11,776 nt of DNA from JAHEEL01 sp034660035. GTDB lineage: Bacteria; Actinomycetota; Acidimicrobiia; Spongiisociales; UBA5794. Under the pieces are notes generated by a model that saw only the letters and a list, made by a program, of their open reading frames with translations, was not told where the DNA came from and searched no databases. Shown here piece by piece: positions 1 to 6,266 of the stretch. Positions within the stretch are counted from its first letter, which is position 1, and each line of letters starts with the position of its first letter. A program made the translations under genes and the position numbers. Location of the stretch: contig JAYEIJ010000102.1 of NCBI GenBank assembly GCA_034660035.1, positions 1-11,776 on the forward strand, in the 5' to 3' direction.

Positions 1-46
1 GACGGAGGTAGGAATCCCTTCAAGTGCCCCAGGCAGGAATCGAACC
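1..46. repeat. Partial copy of the tRNA-Arg 3' end (direct repeat, copy 1)
   Basis: This stretch matches 159-204 at 45 of 46 positions (the only difference is G at 7 against A at 165), an offset of 158 bp. On the - strand it carries the 3' acceptor strand, discriminator A and T-loop side of tRNA-Arg, plus 24 bp of downstream flank, but not the rest of the tRNA. The identity stops at 46, two bases past the T-loop. The repeat touches the window edge, so its left limit is unknown. A second tRNA 3' end next to an intact tRNA is the classic look of an attachment site left by a tRNA-targeting integrase, or of a decayed tandem tRNA duplication. No integrase is visible here. Confidence 0.85.
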
Positions 47-83
47 GGTCCACCTGGTCGGAGACTCACCAGGACTAGACCGG
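45..83. other. Nested inverted repeat abutting the tRNA fragment
   Basis: An outer stem CCGGTC (45-50) pairs with GACCGG (78-83). An inner stem CCTGGT (53-58) pairs with ACCAGG (68-73) around a 9-nt loop. Both stems are perfect, separated by 2 and 4 unpaired bases. The hairpin starts exactly where identity between the two tRNA-3'-end copies stops. It has no T-run, so it is not a canonical intrinsic terminator. It could be a recombination-site fold, a decayed tRNA arm or a processing hairpin; the sequence does not decide. Confidence 0.6.
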
Positions 84-138
84 GGAATCACAGCGGGTGG
101 GAGTCGTTTGGCGGGGGGGGCGAAGATGCACGGCATGA

Positions 139-162
139 CGTCGAGGCCGGCAGGACTCGACG
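139..162 (-). terminator. Possible hairpin terminator downstream of tRNA-Arg
   Basis: CGTCGAG (139-145) pairs perfectly with CTCGACG (156-162) around a 10-nt loop, about 20 bp beyond the tRNA 3' end in its direction of transcription. There is no U-tract, which is common for actinobacterial terminators, so the role is a guess. The stem overlaps the first bases of the direct repeat. Confidence 0.3.
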
Positions 163-204
163 GAAGTAGGAATCCCTTCAAGTGCCCCAGGCAGGAATCG
201 AACC
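159..204. repeat. Direct repeat copy 2, overlapping the intact tRNA-Arg 3' end
   Basis: This is the partner of the repeat at 1-46, with one mismatch. It covers the 3' part of the intact tRNA-Arg from the T-loop edge to the discriminator base, plus 24 bp of flank. Integrase attachment sites in tRNA genes usually keep the intact gene at one end and a partial copy at the other, as here. Only 112 bp lie between the two copies, too little for an autonomous element, so any element must have been lost, or lies left of the window in a more complex array. Confidence 0.85.
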
Positions 205-254
205 TGCGCTCCCGGCTCCGGAGGCCAGTGCTCTATCCCCTGAGCTACTGGGGC
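183..254 (-). tRNA. tRNA-Arg (anticodon CCG)
   Basis: A full cloverleaf can be folded on the - strand. The 7-bp acceptor stem is GCCCCAG with CTGGGGC, and the discriminator is A at 183. The D-stem is GCTC/GAGC, and the anticodon stem CTGGC/GCCGG contains one T-G pair. The T-stem is GCAGG/CCTGC with loop TTCGATT. The 7-nt anticodon loop CTCCGGA puts CCG at positions 34-36 (221 to 219 on the + strand), reading the CGG codon. CCA is not encoded and must be added by nucleotidyltransferase. The gene diverges from argS, whose product charges it, across a 58-bp gap. Its 3' end is part of a direct repeat copied at 1-46. Confidence 0.96.
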
Positions 255-264
255 GCTGCGTAGG

Positions 265-270
265 ATTGTA
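265..270 (-). promoter_or_regulatory. Putative -10 element for tRNA-Arg
   Basis: Read on the - strand this is TACAAT, one base from the sigma-70 consensus, and it would start transcription about 4 nt before the mature tRNA 5' end. No good -35 is seen at 16-18 bp. The same TACAAT hexamer serves as the -10 of the rho promoter. Confidence 0.5.
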
Positions 271-287
271 ACCTCCGGTCCTTACAA
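266..287. promoter_or_regulatory. Palindrome in the tRNA-Arg/argS divergent promoter region
   Basis: TTGTAA (266-271) and TTACAA (282-287) are perfect 6-bp inverted arms 10 bp apart, in the middle of the short gap between the divergent tRNA-Arg and argS. The arms overlap the likely -10 of the tRNA (TACAAT on the - strand) and a possible -10 of argS (TACAAC, 283-288, + strand). The symmetry may simply be two back-to-back -10 elements, or an operator. Neither direction has a clear -35. Confidence 0.4.
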
Positions 288-312
288 CTCCCTCTGTCGG
301 AAAACGGGTGTC

Positions 313-2079
313 ATGTCCATTCTCAAAGATCTCTCCCAACGATTCGGTGACGCGTTCGCCGCTACCGGGGTCGACCGTTCTGCCGGTCTTGTCGTTCCGT
401 CGCAGCGGCCTGAACTCGCTCAGTACCAATGCAACGGCGCTCTCGCCGCGGCGAAACGAGCGGGGCGCAACCCGCGCGATCTCGCCCAGGCGGTCCTCGA
501 CGGTCTGGTGGATCGAGCGATCTATGCCTCTCTCGATGTCGCCGGACCCGGCTTCATCAACATCGTCGTCACCAACGAGTACCTCGCCAATCAGGTTCAG
601 GCCATGGAGGACGGCGACCGATGTGGGATCGATGCGCCGGATCCCAAACGGAAGGTGCTGGTGGACTACGGCGGCCCGAACATGTCCAAGTCAATGCACG
701 TCGGACATCTGCGCGCATCGATCATCGGCGAGAGCCTCAAGCGCCTCTTCCGCGTCGCCGGGCACGAGGTTGCCGGCGACATCCACATGGGTGACTGGGG
801 CATGCCGATCGGGCAGTTGATCATCGAACTCGAACGCCGTCATCCTGGTCTCCCCTACTTCGATGCGGACTTCACGGGTCCGTACCCGGAGGATTCTCCG
901 GTGACGCTCGACGATCTCTCCGAGATGTATCCGGTCGTCGTCGAACGCTGCGGGAATGATCCGGAGGAGGCCGAGCGCGCCCGGCAAGCGACCTTCGATC
1001 TCCAGAATGGACGGCCCGGGTACCTGGCTTTGTGGCGCCACTACCACGACGTGTCGGTCGCCGAGCAGAAGAAGGACTTCGAGAAACTCGGAGTCGAGTT
1101 CGACCTGTGGCGTGGGGAAAGCACGGTTCATGATCGGCTCGCACCTCTTGTCGAGCGGCTGGTGAACGATGATGATCTGGCCTTCGAATCCGATGGTGCG
1201 ATCGTCGTGCAGGTCGAGAGGGACGACGACAAGACGGAGATGCCGCCTCTGCTGCTGACCCGATCGGATGGCTCCTACCTCTACTCGACCACGGACCTCG
1301 CCACGCTCGATCAGCGGGTCGAGGAGGGCTACGACCTCGTGCTTTACGTCGTCGATGCCCGACAGGGTCTCCACTTCGAGCAGGTCTTTCGGGCTGCGCG
1401 TCTGACCGGGATCGCTCCGGAATCGGTTGAGCTGGAGCACACCGCGTTTGGAACGGTCAACAGCCCGGATGGAACACCGTTCAAAACGCGCGAAGGTGGC
1501 GTCCTTCGTCTCGCCGATCTCATGAAGATCGTCACCGACGCCGCCCGCTCCCGTCTCGACGAGGCGCAGATCGCTCAGGATTACCCGGATGACGAGCGCG
1601 ATCGGATCGCCCGGCAGGTCGGTCTCGGTGCGTTGAAGTTCGGGGATCTCTCGAATCACCGCACCTCGAACTACATCTTCGACCTCGATCGCTTCACTTC
1701 GTTCGAAGGGAAGACCGGGCCGTACCTGCAGTACGGAGCGGTGCGGATCAAGTCGATCTTGCGACGAGCGCGAGAGGAGGGCCTCACGCCGGGACCGATC
1801 GTTGCGCCGACCGTGGACCAGGAGCGAGGCCTGATCCTGCGCTTGCTGCTGTTGCCGGAGATCATCGAGCGAGCCGTCGACGTGAAGGCGCCGAACGTGC
1901 TCACCGAGTACGCCTACGAGGTCGCCACCGACTTCAACCGGTTCTACGAGGCATGCCACATCCTCCGCGAAGAGGACCCGACGCGACAGGCCTCGTGGCT
2001 CTCCCTCGTAGACCTGACACTCCGGGTGCTGACATTGCTGCTGGACACGCTCGGGATCGAGGTTCCTGAGCGGATGTGA
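313..2079 (+). CDS. argS: Arginyl-tRNA synthetase
   Basis: Class Ia aminoacyl-tRNA synthetase that attaches arginine to tRNA-Arg in the cytoplasm. At 588 residues it is close to the 577 of the E. coli enzyme. Residues about 1-110 form the ArgRS-specific N-terminal domain. The HIGH signature appears as HVGH at 129-132, after PNMSKSM. The second catalytic loop is FKTREGG (390-396), the E. coli-like variant that lacks a canonical KMSKS lysine. The DALR anticodon-binding domain fills about 460-588 and ends in the typical GIEVPERM. ATG 313 gives the family N-terminus; upstream only a weak GGAAAACGGG-type site is seen. It is first in the + strand cluster and divergent from a tRNA-Arg gene. In M. 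tuberculosis lysA follows argS; here a heptad-repeat gap follows instead. Confidence 0.97.
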   Translation: MSILKDLSQRFGDAFAATGVDRSAGLVVPSQRPELAQYQCNGALAAAKRAGRNPRDLAQAVLDGLVDRAIYASLDVAGPGFINIVVTNEYLANQVQAMEDGDRCGIDAPDPKRKVLVDYGGPNMSKSMHVGHLRASIIGESLKRLFRVAGHEVAGDIHMGDWGMPIGQLIIELERRHPGLPYFDADFTGPYPEDSPVTLDDLSEMYPVVVERCGNDPEEAERARQATFDLQNGRPGYLALWRHYHDVSVAEQKKDFEKLGVEFDLWRGESTVHDRLAPLVERLVNDDDLAFESDGAIVVQVERDDDKTEMPPLLLTRSDGSYLYSTTDLATLDQRVEEGYDLVLYVVDARQGLHFEQVFRAARLTGIAPESVELEHTAFGTVNSPDGTPFKTREGGVLRLADLMKIVTDAARSRLDEAQIAQDYPDDERDRIARQVGLGALKFGDLSNHRTSNYIFDLDRFTSFEGKTGPYLQYGAVRIKSILRRAREEGLTPGPIVAPTVDQERGLILRLLLLPEIIERAVDVKAPNVLTEYAYEVATDFNRFYEACHILREEDPTRQASWLSLVDLTLRVLTLLLDTLGIEVPERM

Positions 2080-2082
2080 CGG

Positions 2083-2150
2083 CGGAGCGGACAGCGGACA
2101 GCGGACAGCCAAGCCCTCTGGCTGTTGGCTGTGGTCTGTCGGCTGCTCCG
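2083..2150. repeat. Inverted heptad-repeat element A (after argS)
   Basis: The left arm holds three perfect tandem GCGGACA heptamers (2087-2107) and a degenerate fourth. The right arm holds four heptamers in reverse sense: TGTTGGC (2123), TGTGGTC (2130), TGTCGGC (2137) and TGCTCCG (2144). The outermost arms pair perfectly (CGGAGC 2083-2088 with GCTCCG 2145-2150), and the tip pairs well across a CTCT-type loop with a small bulge. The whole can fold into an imperfect hairpin of about 68 nt starting 4 bp after the argS stop. It is non-coding and related in design to elements B and C. It may act as a terminator, RNA-end protector or selfish repeat; the sequence does not say which. The rest of the 2080-2218 gap shows only a possible hom promoter. 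Confidence 0.75.
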
Positions 2151-2203
2151 AAGGGACCTCTCGAACTCCGACCCACGCCGGTCGTCTGAACCCCCTATCC
2201 GTC

Positions 2204-2209
2204 TATCGT
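2204..2209 (+). promoter_or_regulatory. Possible -10 for a leaderless hom transcript
   Basis: TATCGT fits the loose actinobacterial TANNNT -10 pattern and ends 9 bp before the hom ATG, so transcription could start within about 3 nt of the start codon. The stretch before the ATG is pyrimidine-rich (three CTATC motifs at 2195, 2203 and 2213) and has no Shine-Dalgarno, which is what makes leaderless translation plausible. No -35 was recognised. Confidence 0.25.
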
Positions 2210-2218
2210 TCTCTATCA

Positions 2219-3508
2219 ATGAACACTTCGATTGGAGTTGGGGTCCTTGGGGCCGGGACGGTTGGGGGGACGCTCATCTCGCGTCTCGTGGACGATCGGC
2301 ATGCGATCGCCGCCAAGACGGGTCTCGAGTTGTGTGTCAAGCGAGTCGCCGTACGCGATCTGGGCAAGGAGAGGGACTTCACGGTCGGCGACGACGTGCT
2401 CACCGACGACCTCGCCGGCGTGGTCAACGACCCGGAGATCGGTCTGATCGTCGAACTGATGGGTGGGCGCGATCTCGCGGGCGATCTCGTGCTCGCCGCT
2501 CTCGAGGCCGGAAAGCCGGTCGTCACGGCGAACAAGGAACTCGTCGCATCGCGCGGTCCCGAACTGATCGCCGCCGCCGAGCGATCCGGTGTTCCGTTCC
2601 TCTTCGAGGCTGCGGTCGGTGGCGGGATCCCGATTATCCGGCCGCTCTCCGAGACGCTGGCAGGGGAGCCGATCGAACGCGTTCTCGGAATCATCAACGG
2701 GACCACGAACTTCATCTTGACGCGCATGGCCGAGGAGGGTGCCGACTACGCCGATAGCCTCGCCGAAGCGCAGGATCTCGGATACGCCGAGCCGGATCCG
2801 ACCGCCGACGTCTCCGGCGCCGACGCCGCGGCAAAGGCAGCGATCCTTGCCTCTCTCGCATTCGGCACGTGGGTCGGTCTCGACGACGTGTATCACGAAG
2901 GTATCGAGGGTCTCTCGCCGATCGACCTGGCGTTCGCCGCGGACTTCGGTTACGCCGTGAAGCTGATCGGGATCGCCGAGCGAGCCGGGGGCGGTGTCTC
3001 CGCCCGGGTTCACCCGGTCATGATCCCCGTCGATCACCCTCTCGCGTCGATTCGGGGAGCCACCAATGCGATCTTCATCGAGGGACCGTCGGTGGGTGAG
3101 TTGCTCTTCGCCGGCCCCGGTGCCGGGGGAGCGCCGACCGCCACCGCCGTGCTCGGCGATGTGATCGACGCTGCCCGCGAGACGCTCGCGGGCGCCCTGG
3201 TGGCGCCGAAGATCAGATTCTCTCCGGGGGAGCTCGTCCCATTCGGCGATGTCCCGACGAAGTGGTACCTCCGTCTCGAGGTCGACGACCGGCCCGGCGT
3301 GCTCGCTCAGGTGGCCGCCGCGTTCGGCAATGCCGGCGTGTCGATCAAGTCGGTGTGGCAGGAAGGCGAAGGGAGTGAGGCGCTGCTCCTCATCGTGACC
3401 CACCGCGCGCGTGAATCGGACCAGCAGGAGGCGCTTCGCCATCTTCGAGAGGTCGATGCCCTGCGCAACGTCGCTTCAGTGATTCGAGTCGAGAGCGAGG
3501 AAGCATGA
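2219..3508 (+). CDS. hom: Homoserine dehydrogenase with C-terminal ACT domain
   Basis: NAD(P)H-dependent reduction of aspartate semialdehyde to homoserine, the branch point towards threonine and methionine. At 429 residues it has the usual length of the monofunctional ACT-containing form; there is no aspartokinase fusion. The Rossmann loop is GAGTVG at 11-16. TANKEL contains N105-K106. The catalytic region has NGTTNF from N160, and GADAAAK with the conserved D202 and K206. The ACT domain (about 349-425, WYLRLEVDDRPGVLAQV) suggests allosteric feedback by threonine, as in the family. ATG 2219 gives the proper N-terminus, but no ribosome binding site precedes it. It overlaps thrC by 4 bp, so the two are translationally coupled. 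Confidence 0.96.
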   Translation: MNTSIGVGVLGAGTVGGTLISRLVDDRHAIAAKTGLELCVKRVAVRDLGKERDFTVGDDVLTDDLAGVVNDPEIGLIVELMGGRDLAGDLVLAALEAGKPVVTANKELVASRGPELIAAAERSGVPFLFEAAVGGGIPIIRPLSETLAGEPIERVLGIINGTTNFILTRMAEEGADYADSLAEAQDLGYAEPDPTADVSGADAAAKAAILASLAFGTWVGLDDVYHEGIEGLSPIDLAFAADFGYAVKLIGIAERAGGGVSARVHPVMIPVDHPLASIRGATNAIFIEGPSVGELLFAGPGAGGAPTATAVLGDVIDAARETLAGALVAPKIRFSPGELVPFGDVPTKWYLRLEVDDRPGVLAQVAAAFGNAGVSIKSVWQEGEGSEALLLIVTHRARESDQQEALRHLREVDALRNVASVIRVESEEA

Positions 3509-4527
3509 GCCATCCGGGGGTCATCGAGGCGTACCGGGATCGTCTCCCCGTCGGACCCGACACTCCAGTCGTCACGCTGCTCGAAGGTGACACGCCGCTC
3601 ATTCCGGCACCGGCGCTCTCCAAGGCGGTTCAGCGACAGGTCTACCTCAAGTTCGAAGGTTTGAACCCGACCGGATCCTTCAAGGATCGGGGAATGACGC
3701 TCGCAGTGTCCAAAGCCGTCGAAGACGGAGCGCGAGCGGTGGCGTGCGCCTCGACCGGCAACACCTCTGCGTCCGCTGCGGCCTATGCCCAGCGAGCCGG
3801 CATCTCATCGATCGTCGTGATCCCGTCGGGGAAGATCGCCCGGGGGAAGCTGGCACAAGCGATCGTCCACGGGGCCACGATCATTCCCATCGACGGGAGT
3901 TTCGACGACGCCCTCGCGATCGTGCTGGAACTGACCGGTGGCCACGACGTTGTGCTCGTCAATTCGATCAACCCGTATCGCATCGCCGGGCAGCAGACCG
4001 CAGCGTGGGAGATCGTCGACACATTGGGATCGGCCCCCGTCATCCACGCTCTTCCGGTCGGGAACGCGGGGAACATCACCGCATACTGGATGGGGTACAC
4101 CGCCGTTGACGAGACGCCAAGGATGTGGGGCTTCCAGGCCGCCGGGGCAGCGCCGATCGTCTACGGGGAGATCATCGACGAACCAGAGACGATCGCGACG
4201 GCGATCCGCATCGGAAATCCGGCATCGTGGGATGAGGCTGTTGCCGCCCGCGACGAGTCCGGGGGTCGGATCGAGGCCGTTACCGACGATGAGATCCTGG
4301 CCGCGTACCGGTTCCTGGCATCGCGAGAAGGCGTGTTCTGTGAACCGGCATCCGCAGCCGGCGTCGCCGGGATCTTGAAGTACCGCAGCGACCTCCCGGA
4401 CGGCCCGATCGTCTGCACCCTCACCGGCCACGGCCTGAAAGACCCGGAGACGGCAGTACTGGAAGCGAATCTCCCGGGGCCGGTGACCCCGAGGCTCGAC
4501 GCGGTGTTGGATCTGTTGGGCTGGTGA
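3505..4527 (+). CDS. thrC: Threonine synthase
   Basis: PLP-dependent lyase converting O-phosphohomoserine to threonine. The Schiff-base lysine is K60 in GSFKDRG (57-63), and ASTGNTSASAAAYA is the phosphate/substrate loop of this fold. At 340 residues it belongs to the short bacterial type, without the long N-terminal extension of E. coli or yeast enzymes. Its ATG overlaps the hom stop (ATGA), with GAGG at 3496-3499 as ribosome binding site inside hom. Homoserine kinase (thrB), which makes its substrate and usually follows thrC in actinobacteria, is not here: heptad-repeat element B and the rho promoter occupy that place. Related PLP enzymes (threonine dehydratase, cysteine synthase) are less likely because of the pairing with hom and the SFKDRG signature. 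Confidence 0.95.
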   Translation: MSHPGVIEAYRDRLPVGPDTPVVTLLEGDTPLIPAPALSKAVQRQVYLKFEGLNPTGSFKDRGMTLAVSKAVEDGARAVACASTGNTSASAAAYAQRAGISSIVVIPSGKIARGKLAQAIVHGATIIPIDGSFDDALAIVLELTGGHDVVLVNSINPYRIAGQQTAAWEIVDTLGSAPVIHALPVGNAGNITAYWMGYTAVDETPRMWGFQAAGAAPIVYGEIIDEPETIATAIRIGNPASWDEAVAARDESGGRIEAVTDDEILAAYRFLASREGVFCEPASAAGVAGILKYRSDLPDGPIVCTLTGHGLKDPETAVLEANLPGPVTPRLDAVLDLLGW

Positions 4528-4534
4528 GGTCAGA

Positions 4535-4624
4535 GCTGCCGGCCACCAGCTGCCAGCTTCGAGCCCGAGGGGTCAGGTCCAGGTCCTGCTGGTAGCTCGT
4601 AGCGGGTAGCTCGCAGCTTCTTGC
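4535..4624. repeat. Inverted heptad-repeat element B (after thrC)
   Basis: Left-arm heptamers begin with GC and follow roughly GCYNCSA: GCTGCCG (4535), GCCACCA (4542), GCTGCCA (4549), GCTTCGA (4556). Right-arm heptamers end in GC and follow roughly TNGTAGC: TGGTAGC (4590), TCGTAGC (4597), GGGTAGC (4604), TCGCAGC (4611), TTCTTGC (4618). The arms are reverse complements in type and could pair into a long imperfect hairpin. The turn contains GTCCTGC (4583-4589), also found at the turn of element C. The element starts 7 bp after the thrC stop, and the next heptad position is exactly the TTGAAC -35 box of the rho promoter. It is non-coding. Confidence 0.75.
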
Positions 4625-4652
4625 TTGAACTAACTCGAACTTTCGCTACAAT
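4625..4652 (+). promoter_or_regulatory. Promoter of the rho transcription unit
   Basis: TTGAAC (4625-4630) and TACAAT (4647-4652) are separated by 16 bp, each close to the sigma-70 hexamers TTGACA and TATAAT. This is the clearest promoter in the window. Transcription would start near 4659, leaving a rho leader of about 134 nt. The -35 box directly follows the right arm of heptad element B. Confidence 0.75.
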
Positions 4653-4659
4653 CCGGTCA

Positions 4660-4793
4660 TCCCCTCGACCCGGCACCGTATCGCGTGCCATTCGGCGGGG
4701 CATCCCAGGTGACCAGGTCTGCCGCTGTGGCGTCCGAGGTCCCCATTCCCCGGGTCAATCGACCCTTCGTCCTGAAAAGGGGCAACAACACAC
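4660..4793 (+). promoter_or_regulatory. rho 5' leader, possibly regulatory
   Basis: The leader from the predicted start to the rho ATG is about 134 nt. It contains two small hairpins: GGCAC/GTGCC (4672-4689) and GGGTC/GACCC with a 4-nt loop (4752-4765). A purine-rich AAAAGGGG ribosome binding site lies at 4775-4782, 11 nt before the ATG. Rho genes in several bacteria are autoregulated through long leaders, so a Rho-dependent attenuator is possible, but no known motif was recognised. Confidence 0.35.
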
Positions 4794-6224
4794 ATGAGTA
4801 CCACGAGAGCCAGGCTCCAGGAACTCGGTTTCGACGACCTCCGCTCCATGGCGGGCAAGGTCGAAGTCGATCCCGACGGACTGCAGAAGTCGAAGCTCAT
4901 CGCCGCGATCCTCGACTCTGAGAAGTTCGACGCGTCGATGGTTCCCGAGGCCGCCACCGAGACCGAGGCGCCGGCCACCGCTACGCCGCGCACCGACAAC
5001 GGTCAGCGTCGCGACAACAAGGGACAGGACGGACGGGGTGACGGGCAGAGCCGGAGCCGTCGCAACCGCCGCAGTAGGACCCAGCGTGAACCGATCGACG
5101 AGTCGGAGTTGGAGACCCGCCAGGGCATCCTCGACATCCTTCCCGAGGGCTATGGATTCCTCCGTTCCTCGGGCTACCTCCCCGGCGACATGGACGCCTA
5201 CGTGCCGGCGAACGTTGTCCGCAAAGCGAAGCTGCGCAAGGGTGACACCGTCTCCGGTCCGGTTCGTCCGGCCCGGGGGAAAGAGAAGTTCCCCGCACTG
5301 GTCCGTGCTGTTGAGGTCAACGGCGGCGATCCGGAGGAAGCGGCCAAGCGACCCCAGTTCGCGAAGCTGACGCCGCTGTTCCCCGACGTGCGTCTCCGCC
5401 TCGAAGTCGACGGCAGGCCCGACGACATCCAGCCCAGGATCATCGATCTCATCGCACCGATCGGGAAGGGTCAGCGCGGACTCATCGTCTCCCCGCCGAA
5501 AGCCGGGAAGACCACGGTCCTTCAGGACGTCGCCCACTCGATCACCGCGAACAACCCCGAGTGTCATCTGATGGTCGTCCTCGTCGATGAGCGTCCGGAA
5601 GAAGTCACGGAGATGCAGCGTTCGGTCAAGGGTGAGGTCATCTACTCCACCTTCGACCGTCCCGCCGAGGAGCACACCCAGGTCTCGGAACTCGCCATCG
5701 AGCGGGCGAAGCGCCTGGTCGAGCAGGGAGAGGACGTCGTCATCCTGCTCGATTCGATCACCCGTCTGGCGCGAGCCCACAACCTCGCGACGCCGGCATC
5801 CGGTCGGATTCTCTCCGGTGGTGTCGATTCGACTGCCTTGTATCCGCCGAAGCGCTTCTTCGGTGCGGCCCGCAACATCGAAGAGGGCGGAAGCCTCACG
5901 ATCCTCGCGACCGCTCTCGTTGAGACCGGTTCGCGAATGGACGAGGTCATCTTCGAGGAGTTCAAGGGCACCGGAAACATGGAGCTGCGGCTCGACCGCA
6001 AGCTCGCCGACAAGCGCATCTACCCGGCGATCGACATCGAGGCGTCGGGCACACGGCGCGAAGAGCTCCTCTTCGACCGGGCCGAACTCGTCGAGGTGTG
6101 GAAGCTCCGCAGGGTGCTCATGGCCCTTGAGCCGGCCGCCGCCCTTGAGTTGCTCATCGACCGACTGAAGACGACGAAGTCGAACGCGGAGTTCCTACTC
6201 AGCGTGGCCAAGTCGGGCCAGTAG
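4794..6224 (+). CDS. rho: Transcription termination factor Rho
   Basis: Hexameric RNA-dependent ATPase that ends transcription of untranslated RNA. At 476 residues it exceeds the 419 of E. coli Rho because of an insert after the N-terminal helical domain. Order: Rho_N/SAP-like helices (about 1-45); a low-complexity linker rich in A, T and E, then in R, G, Q and D (about 46-100); a cold-shock RNA-binding domain starting near RQGILDILPEGYGFLR (about 108-175); and the RecA-type ATPase. Walker A is SPPKAGKTT (233-241) and Walker B is VVILLD ending at D320. The R-loop region EEFKGTGNMEL and the C-terminal helices are conserved. Insertions at this place are typical of high-GC actinobacterial Rho and bind RNA in those studied. 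It has its own promoter, and rpmE follows after 42 bp. Confidence 0.98.
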   Translation: MSTTRARLQELGFDDLRSMAGKVEVDPDGLQKSKLIAAILDSEKFDASMVPEAATETEAPATATPRTDNGQRRDNKGQDGRGDGQSRSRRNRRSRTQREPIDESELETRQGILDILPEGYGFLRSSGYLPGDMDAYVPANVVRKAKLRKGDTVSGPVRPARGKEKFPALVRAVEVNGGDPEEAAKRPQFAKLTPLFPDVRLRLEVDGRPDDIQPRIIDLIAPIGKGQRGLIVSPPKAGKTTVLQDVAHSITANNPECHLMVVLVDERPEEVTEMQRSVKGEVIYSTFDRPAEEHTQVSELAIERAKRLVEQGEDVVILLDSITRLARAHNLATPASGRILSGGVDSTALYPPKRFFGAARNIEEGGSLTILATALVETGSRMDEVIFEEFKGTGNMELRLDRKLADKRIYPAIDIEASGTRREELLFDRAELVEVWKLRRVLMALEPAAALELLIDRLKTTKSNAEFLLSVAKSGQ

Positions 6225-6266
6225 ACATCTAGAGTTCCAAACGAAACAGGATCAGGAGACGACACC

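Noticed and set aside
25..97. A second tRNA gene built on the partial copy at 1-46
   Set aside because: The T-stem pairs poorly (A-G mismatch), no 5' acceptor strand complementary to GCCCCAG is found at the right distance, and the anticodon-like hairpin has a 9-nt loop. Only the 3' end of a tRNA is present.
113..120. Run of eight G as a phase-variable tract
   Set aside because: It lies in a non-coding stretch outside any recognised promoter, and a single homopolymer in GC-rich DNA is not enough; it may also be a sequencing artefact.
2087..2107. The GCGGACA tandem repeats as a CRISPR array or integron site
   Set aside because: The units are 7 bp without spacers and the arms are inverted. No cas or integrase gene is nearby.
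691..2112. 473-codon open frame on the - strand opposite argS
   Set aside because: The + strand frame is an unmistakable arginyl-tRNA synthetase. The antisense frame shows no recognisable domain and reflects the codon structure of GC-rich genes.
2080..2218. A short or broken gene (lysA remnant) between argS and hom
   Set aside because: No frame in this gap resembles lysA. It is filled by heptad repeats and a pyrimidine-rich stretch.
2216..3442. 408-codon open frame on the - strand opposite hom
   Set aside because: It mirrors the homoserine dehydrogenase gene almost end to end, is rich in R/D/G/E as expected for a shadow frame, and has no motif.
4685..4921. 78-codon frame from GTG 4685 overlapping the start of rho, as a possible upstream peptide
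   Set aside because: Most of it lies in another frame of rho, it has no clear ribosome binding site, and it resembles no known leader peptide.
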